Source: a virus. From it: 57,735 nucleotides of DNA. A program made the position numbers and the translations under genes. The notes under the pieces are model-generated. The model worked only from the letters and a program-made list of their open reading frames with translations. It made no database searches and had not been told where the DNA came from. Below, one piece after another: positions 42,728-50,639 of the stretch (position 1 is its first letter; every line of letters starts with the position of its first letter). The stretch is taken from positions 1 to 57,735 of the IMG/VR virus record IMGVR_UViG_3300010371_000007; one strand, given 5' to 3'.

Positions 42728-42737
42728 TGATGATAAG
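42728..42737 (+). promoter_or_regulatory. TGATGATAAG motif, gap before 42702
   Basis: TTGATGATAAG at 42727-42737 in the gap between two leftward genes. Minus-strand sequence around it gives no -35 at normal spacing, so it is not an ordinary sigma70 -10. Confidence 0.4.
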
Positions 42738-42779
42738 CGCGTTCAGGGCGCGGCGCTACTGCCATGTTCCTACGCGCGG

Positions 42780-43073
42780 TCAGTCGTCGACCATGTTTGC
42801 GTTGCTTGCCTCGGCACGAAAAACCGGCTGCCCATATGCCTCGCCGATCTGCGCCCACCGATAACCGACCTTCGGCAGCCGCTTGCCGTTCGGCGCGCAG
42901 TAGTAGTCACTCCCCAACACGTACACCGAGGGCGAAGTGAAGCGGGTCGGCTGATACCGGCACTCACTCATTTCGGCAAGGTCGTACCCGCGCAGGAACG
43001 CAATGCGCTCGGCGGCCGTCACTCGGCGCGCAGTCTGTGCAGGGGTTTCGGGTGGCGCGTCTTTGTGGGTCAT
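42780..43073 (-). CDS. Hypothetical protein (97 residues)
   Basis: ATG preceded by AAGGAG. Contains 'TAAERIAFLRGYDLAEMSE' and a beta-rich part with 'SVYVLGSDYYCAPNGKRLPK'. No family recognised. Three bases separate it from the gene upstream. Confidence 0.65.
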   Translation of the reverse strand: MTHKDAPPETPAQTARRVTAAERIAFLRGYDLAEMSECRYQPTRFTSPSVYVLGSDYYCAPNGKRLPKVGYRWAQIGEAYGQPVFRAEASNANMVDD

Positions 43074-43076
43074 CTC

Positions 43077-43607
43077 TCACTCCTTCTCGGGCTTCGCTGA
43101 TCCCTTTTTAAGCATTTCACGAGCAAGACTAAATGCCTTTTCTCGCGCATTCTTAGGCCATATGGTTTCGGGCTTCGGGGCAGCGGCGAGCATAGTAATC
43201 ACTCGCTCTACTCGCTGCGCCCACCCAATATGGGTGAGGCGATTGTTGTTCCCTGCCTGTTGTCGCATGTCATAGGCAAGGTTTTTCAAGGCGATCAGCT
43301 CAGCTTCCGGCACCCGCGCACTCGCCAGCATCGGCGCGACGGCTTCAAGGGCGGCGCGCATGGCTGCGTTGTCAGACACATTGATGCGGCCTTTTCGTGA
43401 AATGATTTCGATACGCGCATCCACTGCTCGCTCCACCATTTCATCCGTCACCGCCGCCTTCGCCGATTCGCGCTCGCGCAGGAGGGCGTCGATGGCATCG
43501 GCCATGGCATTAAGTCTGCCAGCGCTTTCGAGAGAGTTAGATTCATACTCTTCTGTAGCCTCGCTTCGCAGCCAATCACGCACCTGCTCCGCTGTGTATT
43601 TGCTCAT
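43077..43607 (-). CDS. Helical hypothetical protein (176 residues)
   Basis: Begins 'MSKYTAEQVRDWLRSEATEE'. Mostly helical, with 'AAVTDEMVERAVDARIEI' and a Lys-rich end. The 'VTDEMVERA' string is a common low-information pattern in phage early proteins. Overlaps the small HTH gene by four bases. Third-position base bias is weaker than in its neighbours. Function unknown. Confidence 0.65.
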   Translation of the reverse strand: MSKYTAEQVRDWLRSEATEEYESNSLESAGRLNAMADAIDALLRERESAKAAVTDEMVERAVDARIEIISRKGRINVSDNAAMRAALEAVAPMLASARVPEAELIALKNLAYDMRQQAGNNNRLTHIGWAQRVERVITMLAAAPKPETIWPKNAREKAFSLAREMLKKGSAKPEKE

Positions 43608-43819
43608 GGCTGTCCTCGCTGTGTGGTCTGGTACGCGAACGGTTCGCCGCGTACGTCGGGGTTGGTGACGCGAACCTCGCGTCGGTTGCGCATGCCGCGC
43701 AGGCAGGCGTTGACGCCCTCTTCCGCGATGCCGGTGATCTGCGCGATCTCCTTGGTGGTGTAGGGGCGACGCTCCGTCATCGCGGCCTTGATCTTGAGGT
43801 GGGTGTCCGTGCGTTTCAC
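43604..43819 (-). CDS. Small winged-helix/HTH-like protein
   Basis: 71 residues from a GTG preceded by GGAGC; an ATG inside gives 58. 'YTTKEIAQITGIAEEGVNAC' followed by 'LRGMRNRREVRV' looks like a helix-turn-helix with a wing, the layout of small phage DNA-binding regulators. It is one of the few visible candidates for a phage-coded regulator of the palindrome sites, although nothing ties it to them directly. Confidence 0.6.
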   Translation of the reverse strand: MKRTDTHLKIKAAMTERRPYTTKEIAQITGIAEEGVNACLRGMRNRREVRVTNPDVRGEPFAYQTTQRGQP

Positions 43820-43821
43820 GA

Positions 43822-44148
43822 CTAGCTCCAAGCCCGACGCTCGCCGTCGGGGTGTATCGGGTTGAACGTGCACCAGCCACGACCATGGGCGTGGGGGAAA
43901 CTGTAGCCGCTGCATCCGGAGTGGTCCGGACGGCAGGTGCCTGTCGACCGCTGCTCGCGACCGCTGTTGCGGTACGTGTCGACGCGCCATGTCGGCGGAA
44001 ACGGACGTCCCTTCCGGTCGGCCTTGTCGAACGCGCGGCGCTCCAGACGACAGCCACACCGCGGCACGCGGGTGTAGTGCTCCGGGTGGTCCGCCAGCGT
44101 GCGGCGTCGCCCGCAGAACCGACACCGGCAACGCGTGCGGGCTTTCAT
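43822..44148 (-). CDS. Cys/His-rich putative zinc protein
   Basis: 108 residues. N-terminal 'RCRCRFCGRR' and 'RVPRCGCRLERRAF' plus later Cys and His suggest one or two zinc sites. Arg-rich. The stop lies just before the HTH gene. The family is not recognised; nucleic-acid binding is the likely role. Confidence 0.6.
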   Translation of the reverse strand: MKARTRCRCRFCGRRRTLADHPEHYTRVPRCGCRLERRAFDKADRKGRPFPPTWRVDTYRNSGREQRSTGTCRPDHSGCSGYSFPHAHGRGWCTFNPIHPDGERRAWS

Positions 44149-44621
44149 GGCTTGGCCACCCATGCAGACGGCGGCTTGACCGGCGTGCTGCCCAGTGCAC
44201 CGGGCTCGGGCGTGGTATCCGCCTTCGCTTCAGCCGCCTCGTTGATGTGCTGCAGGTACGCGTCGACGCTACCGAACCGATCGATGGTATCGACCAGCTG
44301 CGTGACGGTTGCCTCGTCCTGCTGGATCTGCTCCGCAGCAACGATGACACCGAGTGCCTTCGCCATGTTGTAGACGTTGGCGACGGCGCCTTGCGGTAGC
44401 CAGTCGGGCATGTCGACGTGGCGCGGCTTGCCGACGCGCGTGGCGTACGGACGGCACCCGGCCGATCCACACGACTTGATGCGGCCGGCGCGCAGGTTCG
44501 AGCGCAGCACCCACTTCTGGCGCCCGCAGGTGCACTCGACGAGTGCGGTGTCGCCACCGTAGTCCGCGACGACTTTCAGCGCGCCGTAGTGGGGGTCGAG
44601 GGGGGATCGTGGCCGTGCCAT
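44145..44621 (-). CDS. Zinc-ribbon-like hypothetical protein
   Basis: 158 residues behind GGAGC. 'VECTCGRQKWVLRSNLRAG' with 'KSCGSAGC' forms a four-Cys site as in phage DNA-binding ribbons. The C-terminal half is helical ('EATVTQLVDTIDRFGSVDAY') with a Pro-rich tail. Overlaps the next gene by four bases. Confidence 0.65.
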   Translation of the reverse strand: MARPRSPLDPHYGALKVVADYGGDTALVECTCGRQKWVLRSNLRAGRIKSCGSAGCRPYATRVGKPRHVDMPDWLPQGAVANVYNMAKALGVIVAAEQIQQDEATVTQLVDTIDRFGSVDAYLQHINEAAEAKADTTPEPGALGSTPVKPPSAWVAKP

Positions 44622-44623
44622 GG

Positions 44624-45193
44624 TCAGCTCCGGTTGGGGTGATTGATGGCATCGATGTTCATCACACCGACGAAGGGGACGGTAACCGTGCGCGGCTCGA
44701 ACCGCCGGCGTGGTCGGTTGCACTGTCGCAGGAACTCCTCGCTTTCGAGGAGCGGCCATGCGCGGGCAAACGTACGCTCCCATGGCGGGTATCGACCGGC
44801 GAGCCGCCATATCACAGGGTCCATGGGCAGGGCGTTCCTCGCCACCCAGCGGCGGAGGTGCCTCCGAAAATTGTCCTGCGATATGTCGCTGAGCTCGATG
44901 CACGTGACACCCTCCACGATCAGATACGCGTCGTGGAATTGCGCGTCCAGCTGCGCGACGCACTCCCCGACGATGTTGTCGATGGAGATCTCGTGGAAAT
45001 CGCTGTCGGCTGCGTCGTCGAGCGCGCAGTCGGGGCGTAGCAAAAACGCTATCCCATGGCCATTGGCGAACGCGTCGATGTCACTGTGATTGATGGAGGG
45101 GTCAGCGAAGAGAACCGTGAAGTCACGACGTATCGCGCAGCTGCGCCGTTGGAACCTGTCCACACTACGACGCACGCAGGAGTTGATTTTCAT
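44624..45193 (-). CDS. Hypothetical protein (189 residues)
   Basis: ATG preceded by GAGGAAGC; an in-frame ATG 24 bases upstream lacks a site. Residues 1-100 carry acidic strings ('INHSDIDAFANGHG', 'DDAADSDFHEISIDN'); residues 105-170 are Arg/Trp-rich ('RRHLRRWVARNALPMDP', 'RYPPWERTFARAWPLLE'). Not recognised. Confidence 0.6.
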   Translation of the reverse strand: MKINSCVRRSVDRFQRRSCAIRRDFTVLFADPSINHSDIDAFANGHGIAFLLRPDCALDDAADSDFHEISIDNIVGECVAQLDAQFHDAYLIVEGVTCIELSDISQDNFRRHLRRWVARNALPMDPVIWRLAGRYPPWERTFARAWPLLESEEFLRQCNRPRRRFEPRTVTVPFVGVMNIDAINHPNRS

Positions 45194-45537
45194 GTCCGCT
45201 TCCTCGCAAACATCCACGCCATCGCCAGTGCGAACCCATCGCGATCCGCGTTCAGGACGGACCCAACCATCGGACCGAGCGCGGTCAGGAGCGTCTTGTC
45301 CGAAAGCAGCTGCCAGATGTCCGGGTGCGGGTCGATCCCGGCTTCACGCATGTTGTTCGCCATGGCTGTCGCTGCGCGCCGCCACTCGCGACGCGACAGC
45401 TTGCGACGGACACTAGACGACCCACCCGCACCTGTTGCGTATTGGACGTAGGATGTTCTGATTGTTTGGCTCACTGTTGCCTCTACTGCAGCACGGTCAT
45501 ACAGGATTTGGGGAAACCGCTTCACCTTCGAGCCCAT
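45190..45537 (-). CDS. Hypothetical protein (115 residues)
   Basis: Begins MGSKVKRFPQILYDRAAVE. Helical and basic in the middle ('RRKLSRREWRRAATAMANN'). Translation is probably coupled to the DUF3150-like gene, whose stop lies one base upstream. Not recognised. Confidence 0.6.
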   Translation of the reverse strand: MGSKVKRFPQILYDRAAVEATVSQTIRTSYVQYATGAGGSSSVRRKLSRREWRRAATAMANNMREAGIDPHPDIWQLLSDKTLLTALGPMVGSVLNADRDGFALAMAWMFARKRT

Positions 45538-45538
45538 G

Positions 45539-46411
45539 TCACAACCCCATCGACGCCATGCGGTCCACGATCGACTGCGCCGTCTGCCGTGCCTCCGCCG
45601 CGACCATGATGCTGCCGCGCAGGTCGTCGACGTCGTACCGGCACAGCTGGCCATCCAGCGCGCTGTGCAGTGCCTTCAGCTCCGGCGAGTCGAACACGTT
45701 GAGGCTGGCCATGAGTGCCACCGTCTCACGCAGGTTCGACACCAGCGTGTAGGTGAACTGCTTGTTCTTGCCATCGGCCGTCGGGGTCAGTCGCTCCAGC
45801 ATGCGCTCGACGTTCTCGCGCAGGCGGGTGAACGCCGACGCCTGTGCGTCCTCGAACTGCGACTTCACCTGCTGCGCGTACTGCTCGTTCAATGCCCTCA
45901 CCTGCTCGGGCGACAGACCGGTGCGCACGTCGTCGTAGCCGGCGGGGAGTGGCGACAGCGCGGTCGCCATGGAGAACTTCGCACGCACCTGCTCGGCGCT
46001 GGGATAGTCGTTCACGTCAGCCATGTCGCCGAGCGCGGCGATCGACTTCGCCATGAGTGTGGGGTAGTCCGCGACGAACGCGTCAGCCGCTGCGGAGAAC
46101 TCACGCTCCACGCTGCCCAGCTCGCCGAGCAGGGTGAACAGGGTGAGGTTCGACACGAGACGATTACCTGCGGCGTCCCACGGCAAGGTGTGCTCCTCGA
46201 CCAGATCGCGGGCCTGCCGCGCGAGCCGGGCGATGTTTTTGAGCTGCGTGTCCGCCTCGGCCATGAGGTACTTGTTGACGCGGCTGGCGTTCACCGACGC
46301 CGACTTCTCCGTGTTGAGTTCGGCGGTAACGGTCTTGTCCAGCTTGCGCGCCGCCCACTGCGACACGGTGAGGTAGATCAGCTGGCTGGAGCTATGGATA
46401 TCGTTGTGCAT
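45539..46411 (-). CDS. DUF3150-like protein of the MoxR/VWA cluster
   Basis: 290 residues, helical. 'QLIYLTVSQWAARKLDKTV' at the start and 'LMAEADTQLKNIARLARQAR' fit the DUF3150 family found beside MoxR ATPase and VWA genes in phages and prophages. A 'GYDDVRTGLSPEQVRALNEQ' segment is central. Palindrome D lies 17 bases upstream of the ATG, so this gene begins a regulated unit. Molecular role is unknown. Confidence 0.7.
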   Translation of the reverse strand: MHNDIHSSSQLIYLTVSQWAARKLDKTVTAELNTEKSASVNASRVNKYLMAEADTQLKNIARLARQARDLVEEHTLPWDAAGNRLVSNLTLFTLLGELGSVEREFSAAADAFVADYPTLMAKSIAALGDMADVNDYPSAEQVRAKFSMATALSPLPAGYDDVRTGLSPEQVRALNEQYAQQVKSQFEDAQASAFTRLRENVERMLERLTPTADGKNKQFTYTLVSNLRETVALMASLNVFDSPELKALHSALDGQLCRYDVDDLRGSIMVAAEARQTAQSIVDRMASMGL

Positions 46412-46428
46412 GAGGGTTCTCCGAATGG

Positions 46429-46445
46429 GTTACCGAGTCGGTAAC
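46429..46445. promoter_or_regulatory. Palindrome site D
   Basis: GTTACCGAGTCGGTAAC, perfect. It starts 17 bases upstream of the DUF3150-like start codon and touches the stop codon of the gene at 46445-46639. No convincing promoter was found next to it. Confidence 0.85.
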
Positions 46446-46639
46446 TAGTAGGGTAGTTCGGTGTAGCGCAGCGTGTACGTGTACCCCGGCTTCTCGCGTT
46501 TTCTAAGCGCGGCGTGTAGATCAACCCTGCGGTCCGCGTAGATACGAACCACGTGCGGCTGCGTTACTGCGGGATGCCAGTACTCGCCGTGGAACACGTA
46601 ACAGATAAGGCGATCAGCAGATTTTGATGTTTCGTCCAT
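46445..46639 (-). CDS. Hypothetical protein (64 residues)
   Basis: Starts inside the end of the VWA gene in another frame, behind GGAGG ten bases upstream. Tyr/His-rich with 'YVFHGEYWHPAVTQPHVVRI' and 'KPGYTYTLRYTELPY'. Its stop codon abuts palindrome D. Not recognised. Confidence 0.55.
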   Translation of the reverse strand: MDETSKSADRLICYVFHGEYWHPAVTQPHVVRIYADRRVDLHAALRKREKPGYTYTLRYTELPY

Positions 46640-47753
46640 AGGGCGCCTGCACCTCCGTCGTCATCGCCCAGATCACCGGGCGTTTCGGTCCCTTCGTGAA
46701 AGCCGTATAGCCATCCGTGAGTACGGCGATGACGTCGCACTTATCATCGACGGCGTTCTTGATGCCACACTCCATGTCGGTGCCACCGCCACCGGGTACG
46801 GGCTTCGACAGCATCTGGCGCAGCTGCTGACCCGACTTGATCGTGTCCACGCGGTGGACCTTCGCATCGGTCCAGTACACGCGGATCTCGCGCGGCTTTG
46901 CGTCCGACAGGATCGCACCCATGTGCGAGCCGAACAGCTGCAGCAACTCGTCGCCGATACTGCCGCTGGTGTCGACCACCACGCCGACCGGGCCGCAGGC
47001 ATACCCGGTGCGACCGGGCATCACCACGCCGCGCGACATCATGTGCCGGTTGAGGCGGCGCCACGTCGTCGTGTCGTGGCCGCGCATGGCGCTGATGACG
47101 GCTTGCCGCAGCCTCGCCCATGGCGAGTGCTTGGGTCGGATGATGCTGCCGATCAGGCGCTCGATACCGGCCGGCACGTGGCCGAGCGCCTTCGCGGTCT
47201 CGAACGCCGACTGCACGTCCTGCGGCTGGATCGCGTTCTGTTTCTGGTTGCCCGCGGCGCCATCGGAGATGTGCGTGTCGTGGCTCTGCTGGGCGCCACC
47301 CTTGCCGCCACCGCCCTTCGGCGGGTTGGACGGCAACGCCTCGTAGATCTCCGCCGGCGTCATGGTGTGTGGGTACGCCGCGTCCCAGCACCAGCCCGCA
47401 CCGATCGTGCCGATGCCGTTCTGTTTGATCAGATCGTTGATGACGTAATCGGCGGCGCGGTTGTACTTGTCCTGTTCGTAGGGCTTGCCGTCCGGGCCGA
47501 TGCCCGACTCGTGGTACATGTCCATCTCGACGAGGTGCGCGAACATGCCGTGCATGACCTCGTGCGTGATGGCGGCGATGCACTCGTCGTCACTGATCGA
47601 CTCGATGAATGCCGGGTTGTAGTACATCGTGTCGAGCGAGACGGCGAGCGTCGGGAACCGATCGGTCGGCTCGATCTTGAACCGCGTGAGCAGCTGACCG
47701 AAGAACGGCTGCGTGAGCATCACCGCGGTGTATGCGTCATCGAAGATAGCCAT
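46614..47753 (-). CDS. Metallopeptidase-VWA protein (DUF2201-like)
   Basis: 379 residues in two domains. The N-terminal zincin-like domain has HEVMH (64-68). A Gly/Lys/Gln-rich linker (about 145-185) leads to a C-terminal von Willebrand A domain with the MIDAS start DTSGS (261-265), a Thr in 'GGGTDMECG' and Asp in 'IAVLTDGY'. In bacteria such proteins pair with MoxR ATPases; the ATPase is 181 bases upstream here. In phages the target of the pair is unknown. A chelatase- or chaperone-like remodelling role is an inference. Confidence 0.82.
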   Translation of the reverse strand: MAIFDDAYTAVMLTQPFFGQLLTRFKIEPTDRFPTLAVSLDTMYYNPAFIESISDDECIAAITHEVMHGMFAHLVEMDMYHESGIGPDGKPYEQDKYNRAADYVINDLIKQNGIGTIGAGWCWDAAYPHTMTPAEIYEALPSNPPKGGGGKGGAQQSHDTHISDGAAGNQKQNAIQPQDVQSAFETAKALGHVPAGIERLIGSIIRPKHSPWARLRQAVISAMRGHDTTTWRRLNRHMMSRGVVMPGRTGYACGPVGVVVDTSGSIGDELLQLFGSHMGAILSDAKPREIRVYWTDAKVHRVDTIKSGQQLRQMLSKPVPGGGGTDMECGIKNAVDDKCDVIAVLTDGYTAFTKGPKRPVIWAMTTEVQAPYGRNIKIC

Positions 47754-47754
47754 G

Positions 47755-47931
47755 TCACTTCACCTCTCGGGTCTTGACGTCAAGCACGCGCTCTTCGTCG
47801 GGGATGCGACCGCGTACCTGCAGATCCATAGCGGTGTTGGAGGCGCCGTCTTTTGAAAATGCCGTAACGTAATAGACGCGCTCCGTCAAGATCGCAACGC
47901 GATAACGCGGAATATGCGTGTCGTGTGTCAT
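47755..47931 (-). CDS. Small protein between VWA and MoxR genes
   Basis: 58 residues (begins MTHDTHIPRYRVA, ends DVKTREVK). Start behind AAGGGG, three bases after the MoxR stop; its TGA lies just before the VWA ATG. Beta-rich with 'ILTERVYYVTAFSKDG'. The tight packing shows it belongs to the MoxR/VWA unit; possibly an adaptor. Family not recognised. Confidence 0.65.
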   Translation of the reverse strand: MTHDTHIPRYRVAILTERVYYVTAFSKDGASNTAMDLQVRGRIPDEERVLDVKTREVK

Positions 47932-47934
47932 GAC

Positions 47935-49038
47935 TTACCCCTTCTTCACGCGCAGGTGGCGCGACAGCTTCTGCACCATCGTCTTGTTGTCGCGCACCCA
48001 CTCCGACAGTCCCTTGGCGCGCGAGAACGACGCGTCGCGATTCAGCAGCGCGGCGATGCCGACGATGGCGAAGTTCGCATCGAACCGGGTGAGGTACTTC
48101 ATCACGGGGTCGCCGTCGGTGTCCTTGGCGCGCATCGCCGTCATCATGAGGCTGGCGTACGCCTCGTCCGGCTTGCTCGGCACGGGCACCTTGTCCGGCG
48201 TGGCGACGATCTCCTCGTACGTGGGCAGCTTCGATGCCATCGTGATGACGCCGTACAGCTCGGCCGCCGCGCCGTCGCCGACGAACCCACGGATCACCGC
48301 CATGCCGGCCGGCTGGTCGATCATCGCGATCAGGCCGTTCGGCCAGCGCGCCGCCACGTTAGACAGCGCCTCGACCGAGCGCGGCGTGCAGTACGGCTTG
48401 TCCGCGACGGACAGGTCGGGCGCACCGAACACAGTGCCCGGCCGGATCTTCGCGAACGCCATCAGCTCCGGCATCACGCCGGCGCCGGCGGCCCACTCCA
48501 GCCAGTCGTCCACTTCGGGCGGCGCGACGTCGATCAGGCACATGCGGTTGATGACGTGCGACAGCAGGTCGTTCGCGCCGGCGTTGTCCTCGGTGCGGTT
48601 GCCGGCGCAGCACAGCATCCAGCCGGGCGGCAGGACGTACTCGCCAATGCGCCGGTCGAGCAGCAGCGGCGCGACTGCCTTCTGCATCTCCGGTGGCGCT
48701 TGCGGGAACTCGTCGAGGAACAGGATGCCGCGGGCATGCTTCGCGACCTGCGAGGCGAACGGCGGCGTGGTGAACCGCGCCTCACCGTCGGTCGGGATCA
48801 GATACCCGCGCACGTCCACCTCGGACATGCTGGCGAGGTGCAGCTCGATCACGCCGACCTCGGTGTGCGCATCGCCGATCGACTGCATCCACGCGCCGAT
48901 CTGCCGGGCGCCTTCGTGCACGAGGTCGGTCTTGCCGCAGCCGGGCTGGCCGCGGAAGTACGGCGTGCGGCCGGAGCCATAGAACGCCATGAGGACCGAG
49001 GGGATATCGGTGGAGCGGATGGACTGCTTCATGTTCAT
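47935..49038 (-). CDS. MoxR-family AAA+ ATPase
   Basis: 367 residues. Walker A 'GQPGCGKT' (30-37), Walker B 'ILFLDE' (105-110), sensor 1 'CCAGNRTED' and a downstream Arg-rich region, in the order of MoxR/CobS-type ATPases. The tail has 'RDNKTMVQKLSRHLRVKKG'. Cobaltochelatase-like ATPases of this kind are known in several phage groups with unknown roles. Promoter, leader hairpin and palindrome E stand directly upstream, so it opens an operon with the VWA and small genes. Confidence 0.85.
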   Translation of the reverse strand: MNMKQSIRSTDIPSVLMAFYGSGRTPYFRGQPGCGKTDLVHEGARQIGAWMQSIGDAHTEVGVIELHLASMSEVDVRGYLIPTDGEARFTTPPFASQVAKHARGILFLDEFPQAPPEMQKAVAPLLLDRRIGEYVLPPGWMLCCAGNRTEDNAGANDLLSHVINRMCLIDVAPPEVDDWLEWAAGAGVMPELMAFAKIRPGTVFGAPDLSVADKPYCTPRSVEALSNVAARWPNGLIAMIDQPAGMAVIRGFVGDGAAAELYGVITMASKLPTYEEIVATPDKVPVPSKPDEAYASLMMTAMRAKDTDGDPVMKYLTRFDANFAIVGIAALLNRDASFSRAKGLSEWVRDNKTMVQKLSRHLRVKKG

Positions 49039-49058
49039 GAGGGGATTCCTTGGTTGGA

Positions 49059-49075
49059 GTTACCGACTCGGTAAC
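49059..49075. promoter_or_regulatory. Palindrome site E
   Basis: GTTACCGACTCGGTAAC, perfect, 20 bases upstream of the MoxR ATG. It lies about 36 bases downstream of the -10 of a strong promoter, i.e. inside the transcribed leader. Confidence 0.88.
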
Positions 49076-49079
49076 CATG

Positions 49080-49102
49080 CCAGCAGACCGCACGTCTGCT
49101 GG
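49080..49102 (-). other. Leader hairpin of the MoxR operon
   Basis: CCAGCAGAC and GTCTGCTGG pair perfectly (9 bp) with a 5-base loop, between the promoter and palindrome E. In RNA both this stem and the palindrome could fold. No U-tract, so not a plain terminator. Confidence 0.6.
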
Positions 49103-49110
49103 TATTGTGT

Positions 49111-49139
49111 ATATTACATTTAACTGGTGGTTAAGTCAA
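49111..49139 (-). promoter_or_regulatory. Sigma70-type leftward promoter of the MoxR operon
   Basis: Minus strand: -35 TTGACT (49134-49139), 17-base spacer, -10 TAATAT (49111-49116). One of the two best promoters in the window. The -35 overlaps the 3' end of the gene at 49131-49334. Confidence 0.8.
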
Positions 49140-49334
49140 GTCGTACTGGTCGAGCCAGTACTTCGCCCGGGCGTAGCCCGGCGCGACCACGACCGTGAAG
49201 TCCTTGCCGTCCACCATCTCGCAGCGACAGCTCAGCTGCAGGCGGTCCAGCTCGTCCAGCAGGGTCGCCAGCCGCTCGCGGTCGTTGTCCCGAAGCTTCT
49301 GCCAGTCGACGAGGGTGGCGTGCCGGTTACTCAC
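49131..49334 (-). CDS. Hypothetical protein (67 residues)
   Basis: GTG start overlapping the end of the gene upstream. 'DWQKLRDNDRERLATLLDEL' then 'KDFTVVVAPGYARAKYWLDQ'. Not recognised. Its 3' end carries the -35 box of the MoxR promoter. Confidence 0.6.
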   Translation of the reverse strand: MSNRHATLVDWQKLRDNDRERLATLLDELDRLQLSCRCEMVDGKDFTVVVAPGYARAKYWLDQYDLT

Positions 49335-50433
49335 TGTCGCCGCCCTGCAGCATCCACTTCTCGAACGCCAGCAGCGTCGGACCAGCTGCCGAGGTGGACG
49401 CGTTGTAACGCAGGTGGTCGAGGTGCCACATGAGGTAGCCGACCGGGCAGTTGGCGTCGGGCACACTGGCCAGCGCCTGCTTCAACAGGCTGACCGCAGC
49501 GAGGTACACGCGCTGGCGCTGCGCGCTGCCCGTTCCCTTGCCCACCACGTCGCCGGCCGGCATCGCGAACATCCGGGGCATCATGTCGTACATGTCGCGG
49601 ATCTGGCGCTGCACGTTCTTCGGCGGCTCGCCGCCGGGGTCCTTGTCGAACGGGCTGGCGCCCTTGCTCGCGGTCATGTGTGGCTGGGGCAGGCCGTACT
49701 GGCCCGCGCCTTCCACCTGCGGCGGCTCCTGCGCGGCGGGCGGTGGGGGGGCCGCATGGGGAGTACCACCCGACAGCCCGACGTCCATGGCGGGCGCGCT
49801 GGTGGCCTCCCGCGGCGTGTGGCGCGCGGCCTCGATCTGCTCGGCGGTCGCCGCCGGCATGCTGATCTGCGCGCCCATGACCGGGGTCTGCACCATCACC
49901 GGCGCTGCCGCGGCCGGCTCGACGCTGAACTCGCCCTCGATCGTGGTCGGCTGCAGGTCCAGCGTCTGCGGCGCCGGCGGCGTGGCGGCGACTGGCACGG
50001 GCTGCGGGAACGGGTCGGGTGTGGGCGCCGGCGCCGGCGCAGGCTGCGCGGCCGGCGGTGCGACCGGTGCGACCACGGGCGCAGGCACGGGCTTGAACCG
50101 CGGCTGGATATAGCTGAGCGGCTGCCACGCACCGTCGACGCCCACGTAGAGGTTGTCGGGGATCGGCGCGCCGACCTTCTCGCACAGGTCGACGAGCAGC
50201 TGGGCGAACACGTAGGGGTGCGCGATGCGCGGCCAGTCCTGCGACTGGAACGCCGGCAGCGATGACAGCTCGGTCCAGCCGGCCTCCATGCGCGGGTTGC
50301 GGGCATAGAAGTCCTGCGGGTTGGCACCGTGCTGCTGCACGATGCTGGTCAGGAACTCCAGCTGGTCGGGCGTGCCGGTGAACATGGCGAGCAGGTTCTG
50401 CACCGGCTCGTAATTGTTGGGAAGCTGAATCAT
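49327..50433 (-). CDS. Hypothetical protein with Pro/Ala-rich linker
   Basis: 368 residues behind AGGAG. N-terminal helical domain (1-115, 'NNYEPVQNLLAMFTGTPDQL'), a long Pro/Ala linker (115-255) and a C-terminal helical domain (255-360) with 'RQIRDMYDMMPRMFAMPAGD' and 'WHLDHLRYNASTSAAGPT'. The two-domain layout with a flexible arm suggests a scaffold between partners. Family not recognised. Confidence 0.65.
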   Translation of the reverse strand: MIQLPNNYEPVQNLLAMFTGTPDQLEFLTSIVQQHGANPQDFYARNPRMEAGWTELSSLPAFQSQDWPRIAHPYVFAQLLVDLCEKVGAPIPDNLYVGVDGAWQPLSYIQPRFKPVPAPVVAPVAPPAAQPAPAPAPTPDPFPQPVPVAATPPAPQTLDLQPTTIEGEFSVEPAAAAPVMVQTPVMGAQISMPAATAEQIEAARHTPREATSAPAMDVGLSGGTPHAAPPPPAAQEPPQVEGAGQYGLPQPHMTASKGASPFDKDPGGEPPKNVQRQIRDMYDMMPRMFAMPAGDVVGKGTGSAQRQRVYLAAVSLLKQALASVPDANCPVGYLMWHLDHLRYNASTSAAGPTLLAFEKWMLQGGDSE

Positions 50434-50444
50434 GGAGGGAACTC

Positions 50445-50639
50445 CTAGTCGGACAGGCGCAGGGATGCGCGGGCGGCGCGGGCAAGGTCACGAGCGTACG
50501 CCAGTGCCTGTTCCGCAGTAAGCATGGACACGACCACACCACCGTCTTCGGTGTCGGTGTCCACGCGGACGAGGCTCGGCGCGACCGCGCACACGACGTG
50601 CACGTGGTCGGCCAAGATGGGGGCGAGTTCACGCGCCAT
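50445..50639 (-). CDS. Hypothetical protein (64 residues)
   Basis: Overlaps the previous gene by 11 bases. 'ADHVHVVCAVAPSLVRVDTD' then a helix 'EQALAYARDLARAARASL'. Small alpha/beta protein, not recognised. No strong ribosome-binding site; coupling is likely. Confidence 0.55.
   Translation of the reverse strand: MARELAPILADHVHVVCAVAPSLVRVDTDTEDGGVVVSMLTAEQALAYARDLARAARASLRLSD

Noticed and set aside
42728-42737. TGATGATAAG as an ordinary sigma70 -10 (TATCAT on the minus strand)
   Set aside because: No -35-like hexamer at 16-18 bases was found for any of the copies, so it was reported as an undefined motif and not a promoter.
46738-46748. CACTTATCATC, another match to the second motif
   Set aside because: It lies inside the VWA gene and codes for Asp-Asp-Lys-Cys in the domain core, so chance is the simpler explanation.
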